In this document: one piece after another, positions 34,407 through 41,568 of the stretch
How the letters are laid out: each line of letters starts with the position of its first letter
Numbering within the stretch: position 1 is the first letter of the stretch
NCBI GenBank assembly: GCA_005777235.1
Contig: SXND01000137.1
Span: 1-42,117, forward strand
Direction of reading: 5' to 3'
Origin: Pseudomonadota bacterium
Lineage (GTDB): Bacteria > Tectomicrobia > Entotheonellia > Entotheonellales > Entotheonellaceae
Length of the DNA stretch: 42,117 nt
The notes under the pieces: generated by a model
What the model was told of the DNA's origin: nothing
Seen by the model: the letters and a program-made list of their open reading frames with translations, nothing else
The model's database searches: none
Position numbers and translations under genes: made by a program

Positions 34407-34856
34407 ACATTTCCTTGCGTGCTCTGGACCTCGCATGGAGTGCCAAGTCCACCTAGAGAAGGCCCAGCAAGCGACTAGCACTGGGCGGAGACTGCTGCCA
34501 CCGACACGGCAAGCACGCAGGATACCCTCCCTGAGTCTGGCGCGGGGGCACTGCAGGCTGTGCGCCGCGGGATCCCTGGAAACGCGCTCGTACCTGCTGG
34601 GGCGTGTGCCGCCTGACGGGCATGAAGGGGAGGACGCAAAGCCGTATCGGCCAAAGGACGTCTGCGTAGACACCGCGACGCTGCCGCACTCCCAGTGGAT
34701 GAGACAGGTGCACCTGGGAGCACACGTGTGCGGGGATGAGAAGATCCCTTGTGCACTAAGTATACGTTGATTAACTTTGCCTGTCAATTCATTTATGTGA
34801 TATTCTAAGTAACATATATTGTTAATTAAATATGGTTAATAGTGAGGGAACCTACT
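34407..34856. other. 450-nt divergent region with an AT-rich island
   Basis: No gene recognised in 34407-34756. It contains a perfect 12-bp palindrome GCACACGTGTGC (34720-34731). From 34757 to 34845 the sequence is strikingly AT-rich against a GC-rich background, with repeated TTAAC/GTTAAT words (34771-34775, 34820-34825, 34835-34840). That is the usual look of a promoter-operator region for an autoregulated repressor, here between the desaturase and the XRE-type gene. Confidence 0.5.
34777..34806 (+). promoter_or_regulatory. Probable promoter of the XRE-type regulator gene
   Basis: TTGCCT (34777-34782), 18-nt spacer, TATTCT (34801-34806), 50 nt before the start codon. A second candidate -35, TTGATT (34767-34772), overlaps the region. 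Repeated GTTAAT motifs just downstream could be operators. Confidence 0.4.
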
Positions 34857-35714
34857 GTGGATGTGGCGTTTGTAGTCAGGCAGCGACTGGCCGAACTCGG
34901 CAGTGAGCAACGTGAGCTGGCGCGGGCCGCGGAAGTGACAGAGTCCTATATCTCGCAATTGCTGACGCGGAAAAAGGCGCCGCCGGCGTCACGCCGGACA
35001 GATATTTACGACAAGATGGAAGCCTTTTTACAGCTCCCGCATGGGGAATTATCCAAGCTGGCAGACTTGCAGCGTCAGGAGGAATTGCAGGGGAAGTGGA
35101 CGGAGCCGCCCGCCCCCTTGTTCCAAGATATGCGCGCGTTGATTCTGCGCAAATGTGCTCCCGAGAAAGCCGCCCACCTGCATACGATTTTTGGCAGGCA
35201 GCCGTTTGGGGAACTGGAACGCCTCGTGACTCAGAAACTGTTGGATGTGGTGAAGAACGTCGCCAGGGAAGAATTAGCCAGTGAAACCGGCCTGCGGATG
35301 ATGGCGCGTCTGGGGGACCGCAGTTATGAACAGATGCGGGTTATTATGCTGGAATTGCTGGATACGGACATTTTTACCGTCTCGGCGGAACACTGTGTGG
35401 CCTGCCTGGAGCCGCTGGTGGAGTCATGGGATATTGATCTTGCGACGTTTGGCATAGAAATTGCTCTCAATCGCCAATTGGTGCCTGAACACCTGAAGCA
35501 ATTCGAGTTTCTGGAAAAAACGCCTGGGGACTCCGACGACATGGAACCGGGCCTTGCGGCCTTCCTCCAGGACACGTCTCTCAGTAGTGGAGTCACGGAG
35601 GAGGAAGTCACGTTTCTCAAACGTTTGAGATTCAAGGATAAGCGTCCAACGTCTCTGTATTATTACCGGGAGTGGCAAAACCTCCGAGACCCGCTGCATT
35701 TTCGCACGGCCTGA
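34857..35714 (+). CDS. XRE-family helix-turn-helix regulator
   Basis: A 285-residue protein with an N-terminal Cro/CI-type helix-turn-helix: ARAAEVTESYISQLLTRKKAP (helices 2 and 3), preceded by VVRQRLAELGSEQREL. The remaining 200 residues form a helical region I do not recognise, with ALILRKCAPEKAAHLH near the middle; it may be a dimerisation or ligand domain. I start at GTG 34857 because GAGGGA lies 7 nt upstream; GTG 34842 is possible. Its AT-rich promoter with repeats suggests it controls its own gene and perhaps the desaturase. Confidence 0.82.
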   Translation: MDVAFVVRQRLAELGSEQRELARAAEVTESYISQLLTRKKAPPASRRTDIYDKMEAFLQLPHGELSKLADLQRQEELQGKWTEPPAPLFQDMRALILRKCAPEKAAHLHTIFGRQPFGELERLVTQKLLDVVKNVAREELASETGLRMMARLGDRSYEQMRVIMLELLDTDIFTVSAEHCVACLEPLVESWDIDLATFGIEIALNRQLVPEHLKQFEFLEKTPGDSDDMEPGLAAFLQDTSLSSGVTEEEVTFLKRLRFKDKRPTSLYYYREWQNLRDPLHFRTA

Positions 35715-35753
35715 GAGGAACGGGGGAGCGTCCGCTCCCTCTGACACAACGTG

Positions 35754-35803
35754 CCCGGCCTGGCAGCCCTCGCACCAACAGGGTGGGGCACTGCCAGGCC
35801 GGG
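35754..35803. terminator. Very strong 13-bp hairpin between convergent genes
   Basis: CCCGGCCTGGCAG (35754-35766) and CTGCCAGGCCGGG (35791-35803) are exact complements with a 24-nt loop. A smaller GGGAGC/GCTCCC hairpin (35724-35739) precedes it. No T-run, so a rho-independent role is uncertain. It lies between the XRE-type gene and the leftward TPR-type gene. Confidence 0.5.
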
Positions 35804-35826
35804 TGCCAGGCGCGTGCAGGGGCAGA

Positions 35827-36136
35827 TCAACTGGCGGTGTTGACGGCCGCGATGGCACTCTCCGCGTGCTGCCGCCGCTCCACTTCCGCCATCCGTGCGG
35901 CAACATGGGGATGCTTGGGTGCGAGGGTCAGCACGTGCTGAAATGCCGTGATGTTCCGAGAAGTTGCCTGCCGCCAAGCACGAGTTGCCGTGGGCAAAGG
36001 TACTGAGCACGACGTCCGCCTGGGGAATGCCTGCTGGAGAGGTCGGTACAGCGTAGGCGCGCCGTCGTGACTGACGTAACCAAAAGATCCCGCCGAGGCA
36101 CAACACAATGATTGTGAAGATACTGAAGCCACCCAT
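35827..36136 (-). pseudogene. Membrane-anchored TPR-like small protein, frameshifted
   Basis: Two leftward frames combine into about 103 residues. The first begins ATG 36136 (AGGGGAA upstream) with a single transmembrane helix FSIFTIIVLCLGGIFWL, followed by LAAGNFSE. The expected TPR continuation ITAFQHVLTLAPKHPHVAARM lies in another frame, so a two-base loss or one-base gain is needed near 35950. It then runs to a stop at 35827 (AESAIAAVNTAS). A single TPR with an N-terminal anchor is a common small-protein design, but function is unknown. Confidence 0.55.
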
Positions 36137-36319
36137 ACTGGTCTTCCCCTAGTGTGAGATCCCGCCTGGTACCCATCTGCCTCTCCGAGACTCGAAGAGG
36201 GCTGCGTGGCGCTCAACTTTGACATGTTTAGCGGACACATACGATAAGCTTCCCACACAGCTCTGTTTCACTATTGTGGGTTACTTAACTGTATTTGTCA
36301 GCTGAATCGTGCCGTAGAC

Positions 36320-36332
36320 GTCTGTACCAGAC
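36320..36332. promoter_or_regulatory. Palindromic site upstream of the LLM oxidoreductase gene
   Basis: GTCTG-TAC-CAGAC (36320-36332) is a 5-bp perfect inverted repeat with a 3-nt centre, about 70 nt before the start; the overlapping AGACGTCT is also palindromic. A candidate operator, no regulator known. Confidence 0.25.
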
Positions 36333-36403
36333 ATCACGTGGTGTTGCGGCGGTACCTCTGCTAGGATGGGCCAAGTCTGACACGTATTGATGAAAGGAAT
36401 GGC

Positions 36404-37282
36404 ATGAAATTCGGCTTTTCGTTATCGAACAACCAGGGTATTGAGGATGTGCAATCCATCATCCGCCTCGCGGTCCGCGCCGAAGCCCTCGGCTTTGACT
36501 CCGTCTGGGCCAGCGATCACGTGTTCAACGTCAGTTACGTGTATGAGCGCATTGGCCACAGGCCGTACTACGACCCCTTAACCATCCTGAGCTACATCGC
36601 GGCAGTGACCTCGCGGATTGGCCTCGGCACCAGCGTCCTGGTGCTGCCCTATCACCATCCCATGCGCCTGGCCAAGGCGGCCGCCACCCTCGACGTGCTT
36701 TCAGGCGGACGTGTGCAACTGGGCGTCGGCGTCGGGGTGATTGCCGAAGAACTCAACGCCATGGGCAGCCCTTACGAAGAACGCGGGGCCCGCACGGATG
36801 AGGCCATTGCCATCATGCAGGCCCTGTGGACGCAGGATTTTCCCGAGCATGCCGGCAAGGTATATCAATTTTCCGGCATGGCCTTTGCCCCCAAACCCGT
36901 ACAAAAGCCGCACCTCCCCATCCTGATTGGTGGGGTGAGCCGGGCGGCCATTCGGCGTGCTGCGCGGGTGGGTAATGGCTGGCATCCCACGGCCATGGCC
37001 CCAGAGGTGTTGGAAGAACAGATGCGCTACCTCGCCGATCAGGCGCGGGCTTGTGGGCGGGAGCCTGCCGACATCCCGGTGTCCATCAGCCTGCCACTCA
37101 GTGGTGGCCGGGCCGGGCGCTATACCTTGGGCGTGGAGCCAGCGGAGATGGTGCAGAAAATCCAAACGTTTGCCGGCTTGGGGGTGGAGACGGTGGTGGT
37201 GTCGCCCTATACGGGGGAAGCGCAGGAAATGACGCGGGCCTTGGAAGTGCTGGCCCACGAGGTGATTCCCGCGTGCGTATGA
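36404..37282 (+). CDS. Luciferase-like (LLM class) flavin/F420-dependent oxidoreductase
   Basis: A 292-residue TIM-barrel oxidoreductase of the LLM family. It begins MKFGFSLSNNQGIED, then AVRAEALGFDSVWASDHVF and IGLGTSVLVLPYHHPMRLAK. TLDVLSGGRVQLGVGVGVI and PILIGGVSRAAIRRAARVGNGW complete the standard LLM blocks. Such enzymes use reduced F420 or FMN to oxidise alcohols, reduce imines or act as monooxygenases; the cofactor is not clear from sequence alone. ATG 36404 has AAAGGA 5 nt upstream. It stands alone, with the PIG-L gene converging downstream. Confidence 0.92.
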   Translation: MKFGFSLSNNQGIEDVQSIIRLAVRAEALGFDSVWASDHVFNVSYVYERIGHRPYYDPLTILSYIAAVTSRIGLGTSVLVLPYHHPMRLAKAAATLDVLSGGRVQLGVGVGVIAEELNAMGSPYEERGARTDEAIAIMQALWTQDFPEHAGKVYQFSGMAFAPKPVQKPHLPILIGGVSRAAIRRAARVGNGWHPTAMAPEVLEEQMRYLADQARACGREPADIPVSISLPLSGGRAGRYTLGVEPAEMVQKIQTFAGLGVETVVVSPYTGEAQEMTRALEVLAHEVIPACV

Positions 37283-37485
37283 GGCACGAGCAGGGGTGGA
37301 AGGCCATGACGAGCCGATCCTGCGCAGGAGACGGTGGCTGGAGTCCAGTACCCCGGTGAGAGGCACGGACTCCGGCTGCAGAGCACATGGGCAGGGAACA
37401 TGCATGGTCTCATGGTTCCCGCGTAGAGTGCTGCGTGATGCCCAGCAGGACGCAGCGCGGGGACGATCCGCGAGGCGCAGGTGCG

Positions 37486-38178
37486 CTAGCGGTTGAGTTC
37501 AATCCGCTTAAACGCTTCGGCTAGGGCCACACCGGCTTTCTTGCCATTTTCTGCATAGCGCAGGCGGGTCTCGGTCTCGCGCTGAGCCCGCGGCCGTTGC
37601 ATCTGACTGGCATGGCAGTAGAGCGCATCGAGCTTCAGGGAAAACGTGTCGGTGACGTCGAAAAACGCGTCGGGTTCCTCGGAACCCCACAGGTAGATCT
37701 CGCGCACCTTATGCGGCTCAAGCCCTTCTTGCAGGTGCTCGGGATAGGACAGATGATCGCGGGCGTAGGGGAAGATGGCGTCCAGCGTGACCCGGCCACA
37801 GACCGCGTGATCCCGGTGCCGAATATAGCGCCGGTAAGGGTCAATGGTCACGACCGTCTCTGGACGGATCCGCCGAATCTGCCGTACCAGCTTCTCACGA
37901 AAAGCGCTACAGTCCTCCAGACCCTGATCGGAGAATCCTAAAGAGACGACTTCCGCAATGCCCAGCGTTGCCGCAGCCTGGCGCTGCTCCTCGGCCCGCA
38001 ACGCCGCCAAATCGGCAGGCGTGACGCTGCGGTCACTAGTGCCCTTATCGCCATTGGTGCAGACCACAAGTACGACCTGGCGGCCTTGTTGGGCCCAGCG
38101 GGCAATAGTCCCTCCTGCGCCGCCTTCCGCATCATCTGGATGCGGGGTTACCACCAACACGGGTGTCATCTGCTGCAT
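37486..38178 (-). CDS. PIG-L family deacetylase
   Basis: A 230-residue LmbE/PIG-L zinc deacetylase. The zinc site begins PHPDDAE near residue 12, with the H-P-D-D pair coordinating the metal, followed by the hydrophobic strand QVVLVVCTNGDKGTS. DQGLED and DPYRRYIRHRDHAVCG (H-x-D-H, third ligand region) follow. Members deacetylate N-acetylglucosamine-type groups (glycolipids, mycothiol, bacillithiol, antibiotics). The substrate is unknown. ATG 38178 has GGGAG about 10 nt upstream; ATG 38169 is an alternative. It is divergent from the PD-(D/E)XK-like gene. Confidence 0.92.
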   Translation of the reverse strand: MQQMTPVLVVTPHPDDAEGGAGGTIARWAQQGRQVVLVVCTNGDKGTSDRSVTPADLAALRAEEQRQAAATLGIAEVVSLGFSDQGLEDCSAFREKLVRQIRRIRPETVVTIDPYRRYIRHRDHAVCGRVTLDAIFPYARDHLSYPEHLQEGLEPHKVREIYLWGSEEPDAFFDVTDTFSLKLDALYCHASQMQRPRAQRETETRLRYAENGKKAGVALAEAFKRIELNR

Positions 38179-38229
38179 GCTTTGCTGTCTCCCAAAAGCC
38201 CTGGCTCTCTCCACTGCTTCAGCTCTGCA

Positions 38230-38258
38230 TTGTGCACTGGCCTCGCCTCCGTTAGAAT
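38230..38258 (+). promoter_or_regulatory. Promoter of the PD-(D/E)XK-like gene
   Basis: TTGTGC (38230-38235), 17-nt spacer, TAGAAT (38253-38258), 51 nt before the ATG at 38310. The -10 matches 5/6 and spacing is optimal; the -35 is moderate. Confidence 0.45.
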
Positions 38259-38309
38259 CTTTGCGAGGTAAGCTCTGAAGCCAGCGCAGTGTGCGTGGAG
38301 AGATAAGCC

Positions 38310-38909
38310 ATGGCGTATAGCGATTTTACGTTGGATGATCTGAAAACCCAGTTTCAACTGGCACTTATTGAAGATCGGCGACTTTTCGCCGACATCAAGC
38401 CTGTGGAGGTACCGGCCGCGCTGCACGCACTGCTGGAAGACAACGTCTACCTCGCGCTGGCTATTGATACGGAGAAAGCGCGCTCTGAATTCATCATCGC
38501 TCCGATATTGGCCGAATATCGCAAAATGTTCAAGCCCAGAGTCAGCCTCTTTTCGGGGGTCGATTTCTCGGTCGATCCGTCCCGCGGTCTCAATGGTACC
38601 TGTGACTTTTTACTGAGTCGTTCTCCCGAGCAGATGTACATTACCGCCCCTGTCATTATGATTGTCGAGGCCAAGAATGATCGCATCAAAAGTGGTGTAC
38701 CCCAATGCCTCGCGGCCATGATTGCGGCGCAGGTGTTTAACCAGCACAAAGGCAATGGGATCGACACTGTGTACGGCGTGGTGTCCACCGGCAGTCTCTG
38801 GCGTTTTCTCCACCTGACCGGGACGGAGGGGTGTATTGATCGTGAAGAATATGCGGTACGCGACCTGCCACACATTTTGGGCATCCTGGCGAGTATGATC
38901 GCCGAGTAA
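38310..38909 (+). CDS. PD-(D/E)XK nuclease-like protein
   Basis: A 199-residue protein whose core matches the restriction-endonuclease-like fold. There is an N-terminal helix with Glu (SEFIIAPILAEYR, Glu60), a beta-strand Asp in NGTCDFLL (Asp99), and IVEAKND with the E-x-K pair (Glu120, Lys122) 20 residues later. A downstream helix carries Gln residues (CLAAMIAAQVFNQ). That order (E...D...E-x-K) is the classic PD-(D/E)XK active site, as in the N-terminal domains of type I restriction R subunits. No methylase or specificity subunit is near, so it may be a solitary or defence-associated nuclease. ATG 38310 has GGAGA 8 nt upstream. Confidence 0.75.
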   Translation: MAYSDFTLDDLKTQFQLALIEDRRLFADIKPVEVPAALHALLEDNVYLALAIDTEKARSEFIIAPILAEYRKMFKPRVSLFSGVDFSVDPSRGLNGTCDFLLSRSPEQMYITAPVIMIVEAKNDRIKSGVPQCLAAMIAAQVFNQHKGNGIDTVYGVVSTGSLWRFLHLTGTEGCIDREEYAVRDLPHILGILASMIAE

Positions 38910-38937
38910 CAGAGGCACCGGGTGCCCGCCCGCCGTA

Positions 38938-39876
38938 TCACTCTTGGACGTTGCGCTGCGTGTGCAGCGCTGCCGAGTCGCCGACAACGCTGCTCTGGGC
39001 GCGATACAATCCGTACGTCACGCCAAGACAGCCCACCGCCAGCAGCCCACCGGCAATTACATCAATCACATAGTGGTAGCGCAAGTAGACAGTCGAAAGC
39101 ACCAGGCTGCCGGTCAGCACCAGCATGGGCCAGCGCCAGTGCCGTTGGTAGCGTGTGGTCAGCGCCAGGACCACCAGCGCGATCGCTGTATGGCCACTGG
39201 GAAAGGCGTCGCGTTGGATACCTTCGAGGCTGTCGAGGAGGGTTTGCAGGGGCGTGGTGAGCCATAAGCCGATTACGGGCTGCGTGTGCGCCTCGGCCAG
39301 GTAGAAGCGCGGTCCCTGGGCTGGGGTCAGGAAGTCGAGCAGATACGACACATAATAGCTCAGCAGTAAGGCACAGAGTGCGGTGCGGAAGGCCAGGAAC
39401 TGGCCACGGCGATACAGCGGTACGCACAAGATAAACGGCAACAAGTAAAAACTCACGTACGCCAGTTGCAGGTATTCCGTCAACCACGGCACGCTGCGCT
39501 GTGCAAGCCACACTGTTGGATGCACCCCGAACAACGCCAAGTCAATGGCCACCAGTTGCGCATCAATATCCACCGGGTTCACGGGATGCACGAGGTGCTG
39601 GAGTTCGCTAAAAATGGGCGGAATCAGCACGGCGGGATACCACCAGCGCACCAAGCGCACCCAGCCTGTGGGTTGCACCGGCATTTTTAGCAGAAACATC
39701 CCGAGGGCAAGGACCAGCGTGGTATGCGTCAGTGGGTACCACCACCACTGGGCAATGTCGGCAGCATAGATCGTGGCCAGCAGGCCAATGCTGAGCAGAT
39801 ACCCACAAGTGAGCACGTCAGGCACGGCAATCCGTGACAGTGGCTGGGCCGGACAGGGTGTGTCAATAGTCAACAT
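38938..39876 (-). CDS. PAP2-family membrane phosphatase/phosphotransferase (Aur1/Ipt1-like)
   Basis: A 312-residue membrane protein with several hydrophobic segments (TCGYLLSIGLLATIYAA, THTTLVLALGMFLL, ALCALLLSYYVSYLL and two near the C-terminus). The PAP2 signatures are PSGHTAIAL (C2) and YLRYHYVIDVIAG (C3, with R, H and D in place), typical of inositol-phosphoceramide-synthase-like and lipid phosphatases. It probably dephosphorylates or transfers phospho-head-groups at the membrane. Its ATG lies 9 nt after the thiL stop in the same direction, so it is likely co-transcribed and possibly coupled. A functional link with thiamine synthesis is not evident. Confidence 0.88.
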   Translation of the reverse strand: MLTIDTPCPAQPLSRIAVPDVLTCGYLLSIGLLATIYAADIAQWWWYPLTHTTLVLALGMFLLKMPVQPTGWVRLVRWWYPAVLIPPIFSELQHLVHPVNPVDIDAQLVAIDLALFGVHPTVWLAQRSVPWLTEYLQLAYVSFYLLPFILCVPLYRRGQFLAFRTALCALLLSYYVSYLLDFLTPAQGPRFYLAEAHTQPVIGLWLTTPLQTLLDSLEGIQRDAFPSGHTAIALVVLALTTRYQRHWRWPMLVLTGSLVLSTVYLRYHYVIDVIAGGLLAVGCLGVTYGLYRAQSSVVGDSAALHTQRNVQE

Positions 39877-39885
39877 GCAGGGTTC

Positions 39886-40923
39886 TCAAGATCCACTAGA
39901 CCGGGGCCGAAAGTGGTCATAGCCGCGGGCCGGCAGCGGCTGGACGGTCCCGTCCGGCAGGCGCAGCGCCACGCCAGCACCAGCCTGGATAGTACCAATG
40001 CGCACCAGGGGACATGCGAAGGCTGTCGCGAAAGCCTGGAGCACGGACGCCAGTGCTCCAGGAGGCGCGGTGAGGCACAGCTCAAAATCCTCACCACCGT
40101 GCAACGCAAAAGTGAGCGGGTCCGCCTGGCGCGCCTGGGCCACCTGACGGACCGCGGTGGACATGGGGATGCAGGAGGTGTCCAGCACCGCGCCCACGCC
40201 GCTCTCAGTACAGATGTGCGTCAGATCACTCGACAGGCCATCGCTGATATCAATGAGGCTATGTAGCACCCCGCGCAGTCGCAGGTCGTGCGCTTCGCGC
40301 AGACGCGGCTGTGGGCGACGGTAGCGCTGCAGCACGGCATCGACGTCCAGACCCGTGACAGCCTCGGGATGTAACAACGCTTCCAGACCGGCTTTGGCAC
40401 CGCCCAGGTCTCCCGTCACCCAGATCTCGTCCCCGACCTGCGCTCCAGAACGACACACGCTCTGACCACAGGGCACCGTTCCCAGCACGGTGATGGTCAC
40501 GCTGACCTGCGCCGCCGCCTGACTGACATTGCCGCCAATGATCGGGCAGTCGTAGGCCGTGGCCAGCGCCTGCAGGCCATCATAGAGGGCTTCGACAAAG
40601 GCCACCTCCAGCGCCGCCGGCACAGACAGGGCAATCACCGCACCGAGGGGCTGGCCCCCCATGGCGGCAATGTCGCTGACGTTCACCGCCAGCGCCCGCC
40701 AGCCAATGTCCTGCGGCGTGGACCAGTCGCGGCGAAAGTGCACGCCTTCTTCCTGGGTATCCGTAGTGACCAGCAGGTCCATGCCCGCCACCGGACGCAG
40801 CACCGCACAGTCGTCGCCAATGTCGCGCACCAGATGTGCTGGTGCCGGACGTTGCAGGCGCTGCTGCAAACGGGCAATGAGGGCAAATTCGCCAAGGTCA
40901 CTGATACGCATAGGGTGGTTCAT
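39886..40923 (-). CDS. thiL: Thiamine-monophosphate kinase
   Basis: The final step of thiamine diphosphate synthesis, phosphorylating thiamine phosphate with ATP. A PurM-like fold protein of 345 residues with LGEFALIARLQQR at the N-terminus. Diagnostic motifs are RDIGDDCAVL, TTDTQEEGVHFRRDW, NVSDIAAMGGQPL (Mg/ATP loop), IGGNVSQ, VTGDLGGAKAGL, LIDISDGLSSDL and HGGEDFELCLTAP. All the acidic metal-binding residues expected for ThiL are there. ATG 40923 or the in-frame ATG at 40911 could be the start. The PAP2 gene follows in the same transcript. Confidence 0.95.
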   Translation of the reverse strand: MNHPMRISDLGEFALIARLQQRLQRPAPAHLVRDIGDDCAVLRPVAGMDLLVTTDTQEEGVHFRRDWSTPQDIGWRALAVNVSDIAAMGGQPLGAVIALSVPAALEVAFVEALYDGLQALATAYDCPIIGGNVSQAAAQVSVTITVLGTVPCGQSVCRSGAQVGDEIWVTGDLGGAKAGLEALLHPEAVTGLDVDAVLQRYRRPQPRLREAHDLRLRGVLHSLIDISDGLSSDLTHICTESGVGAVLDTSCIPMSTAVRQVAQARQADPLTFALHGGEDFELCLTAPPGALASVLQAFATAFACPLVRIGTIQAGAGVALRLPDGTVQPLPARGYDHFRPRSSGS

Positions 40924-40975
40924 TCTCGTGCCAGGTCTGAGCCGTTTCGTGTCTCACTCGTGGTGCCGGCTGCCC

Positions 40976-41347
40976 TTATTCCCGAATCCGCATGCGATGT
41001 ACTTCAACCACGAAGAGCTTACCTCTATACTCTTCCATGGCGGGATGCAGACGCATGTATGTCGTAAGGCGTGCCATGAGCTGCGGAATAATCTCAGGAT
41101 GATTGTGGACTTGCAAGGCAATAATCCCCTGATACTGGCTTGGGGGATAGGTCACCATATTGGCAAAATCGCCATTCAACGACACGACGAGTGCTTCCAG
41201 TTCTTAGGCCTTCGCCAGCACGACCTGATCGGGCGCGTTGGTCGGGAGGGTATCCCGAAGCCGCACGACTTCAACGCCAATCGCACGCAGCGCCTCAATA
41301 ATGGCATTGGAGACACAGTGATCCGCAAAGCATCGGAGACGTATCAC
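40976..41347 (-). pseudogene. DUF5615/PIN-like toxin with an internal stop codon
   Basis: Reading leftward from GTG 41347 gives IRLRCFADHCVSNAIIEALR, the DUF5615 start with a catalytic-type Asp near the N-terminus. The frame then runs to TAA at 41204-41206 (after VVLAKA), and continues unchanged as ELEALVVSLNGDFANMV and YPPSQYQGIIALQV to a stop at 40976. The continuation holds the second acidic residue and the typical P-P-S block. One C-to-T change (CAA to TAA) would explain the stop. The start overlaps the DUF433 stop by 4 nt (GTGA), so it is the toxin half of that module. Probably inactivated; check for sequencing error. Confidence 0.75.
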
Positions 41348-41568
41348 ACCGCAACCTCAAATTCTGTTAAGACTTGCGCGTAGTCCAAACATGCGGCAAT
41401 GTGTGCCTGGATGAGGTCGGGGAACTCCTGGAAAATCTCAGCGTGTGTATGGCCCGCAGCAAGATAGCCAAGCACTAAGCTCACGGGAATGCGTGTGTCC
41501 TTGAGGCGCGGTTTCCCTCGCAGGACGTCAGGGGTACTGACGATATACTCTTTCCAATCCACCCGCAT
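41344..41568 (-). CDS. DUF433-family antitoxin
   Basis: A 74-residue DUF433 protein: TPDVLRGKPRLKDTRIPVSLVLGYLAAG, followed by HAEIFQEFPDLIQAHIAACLDYA. This is the usual small winged-helix-like antitoxin that precedes a DUF5615 PIN-like toxin. ATG 41568 has AAGGAGG 8 nt upstream, a strong site. Coding is intact while its partner is broken, as is often seen when the toxin is lost first. It probably binds its own promoter. Confidence 0.88.
   Translation of the reverse strand: MRVDWKEYIVSTPDVLRGKPRLKDTRIPVSLVLGYLAAGHTHAEIFQEFPDLIQAHIAACLDYAQVLTEFEVAV

Noticed and set aside
34435-34770. Rightward 111-codon frame between the desaturase and XRE-type genes
   Set aside because: No ribosome site, no known motif, and it runs into the AT-rich promoter island; treated as non-coding.
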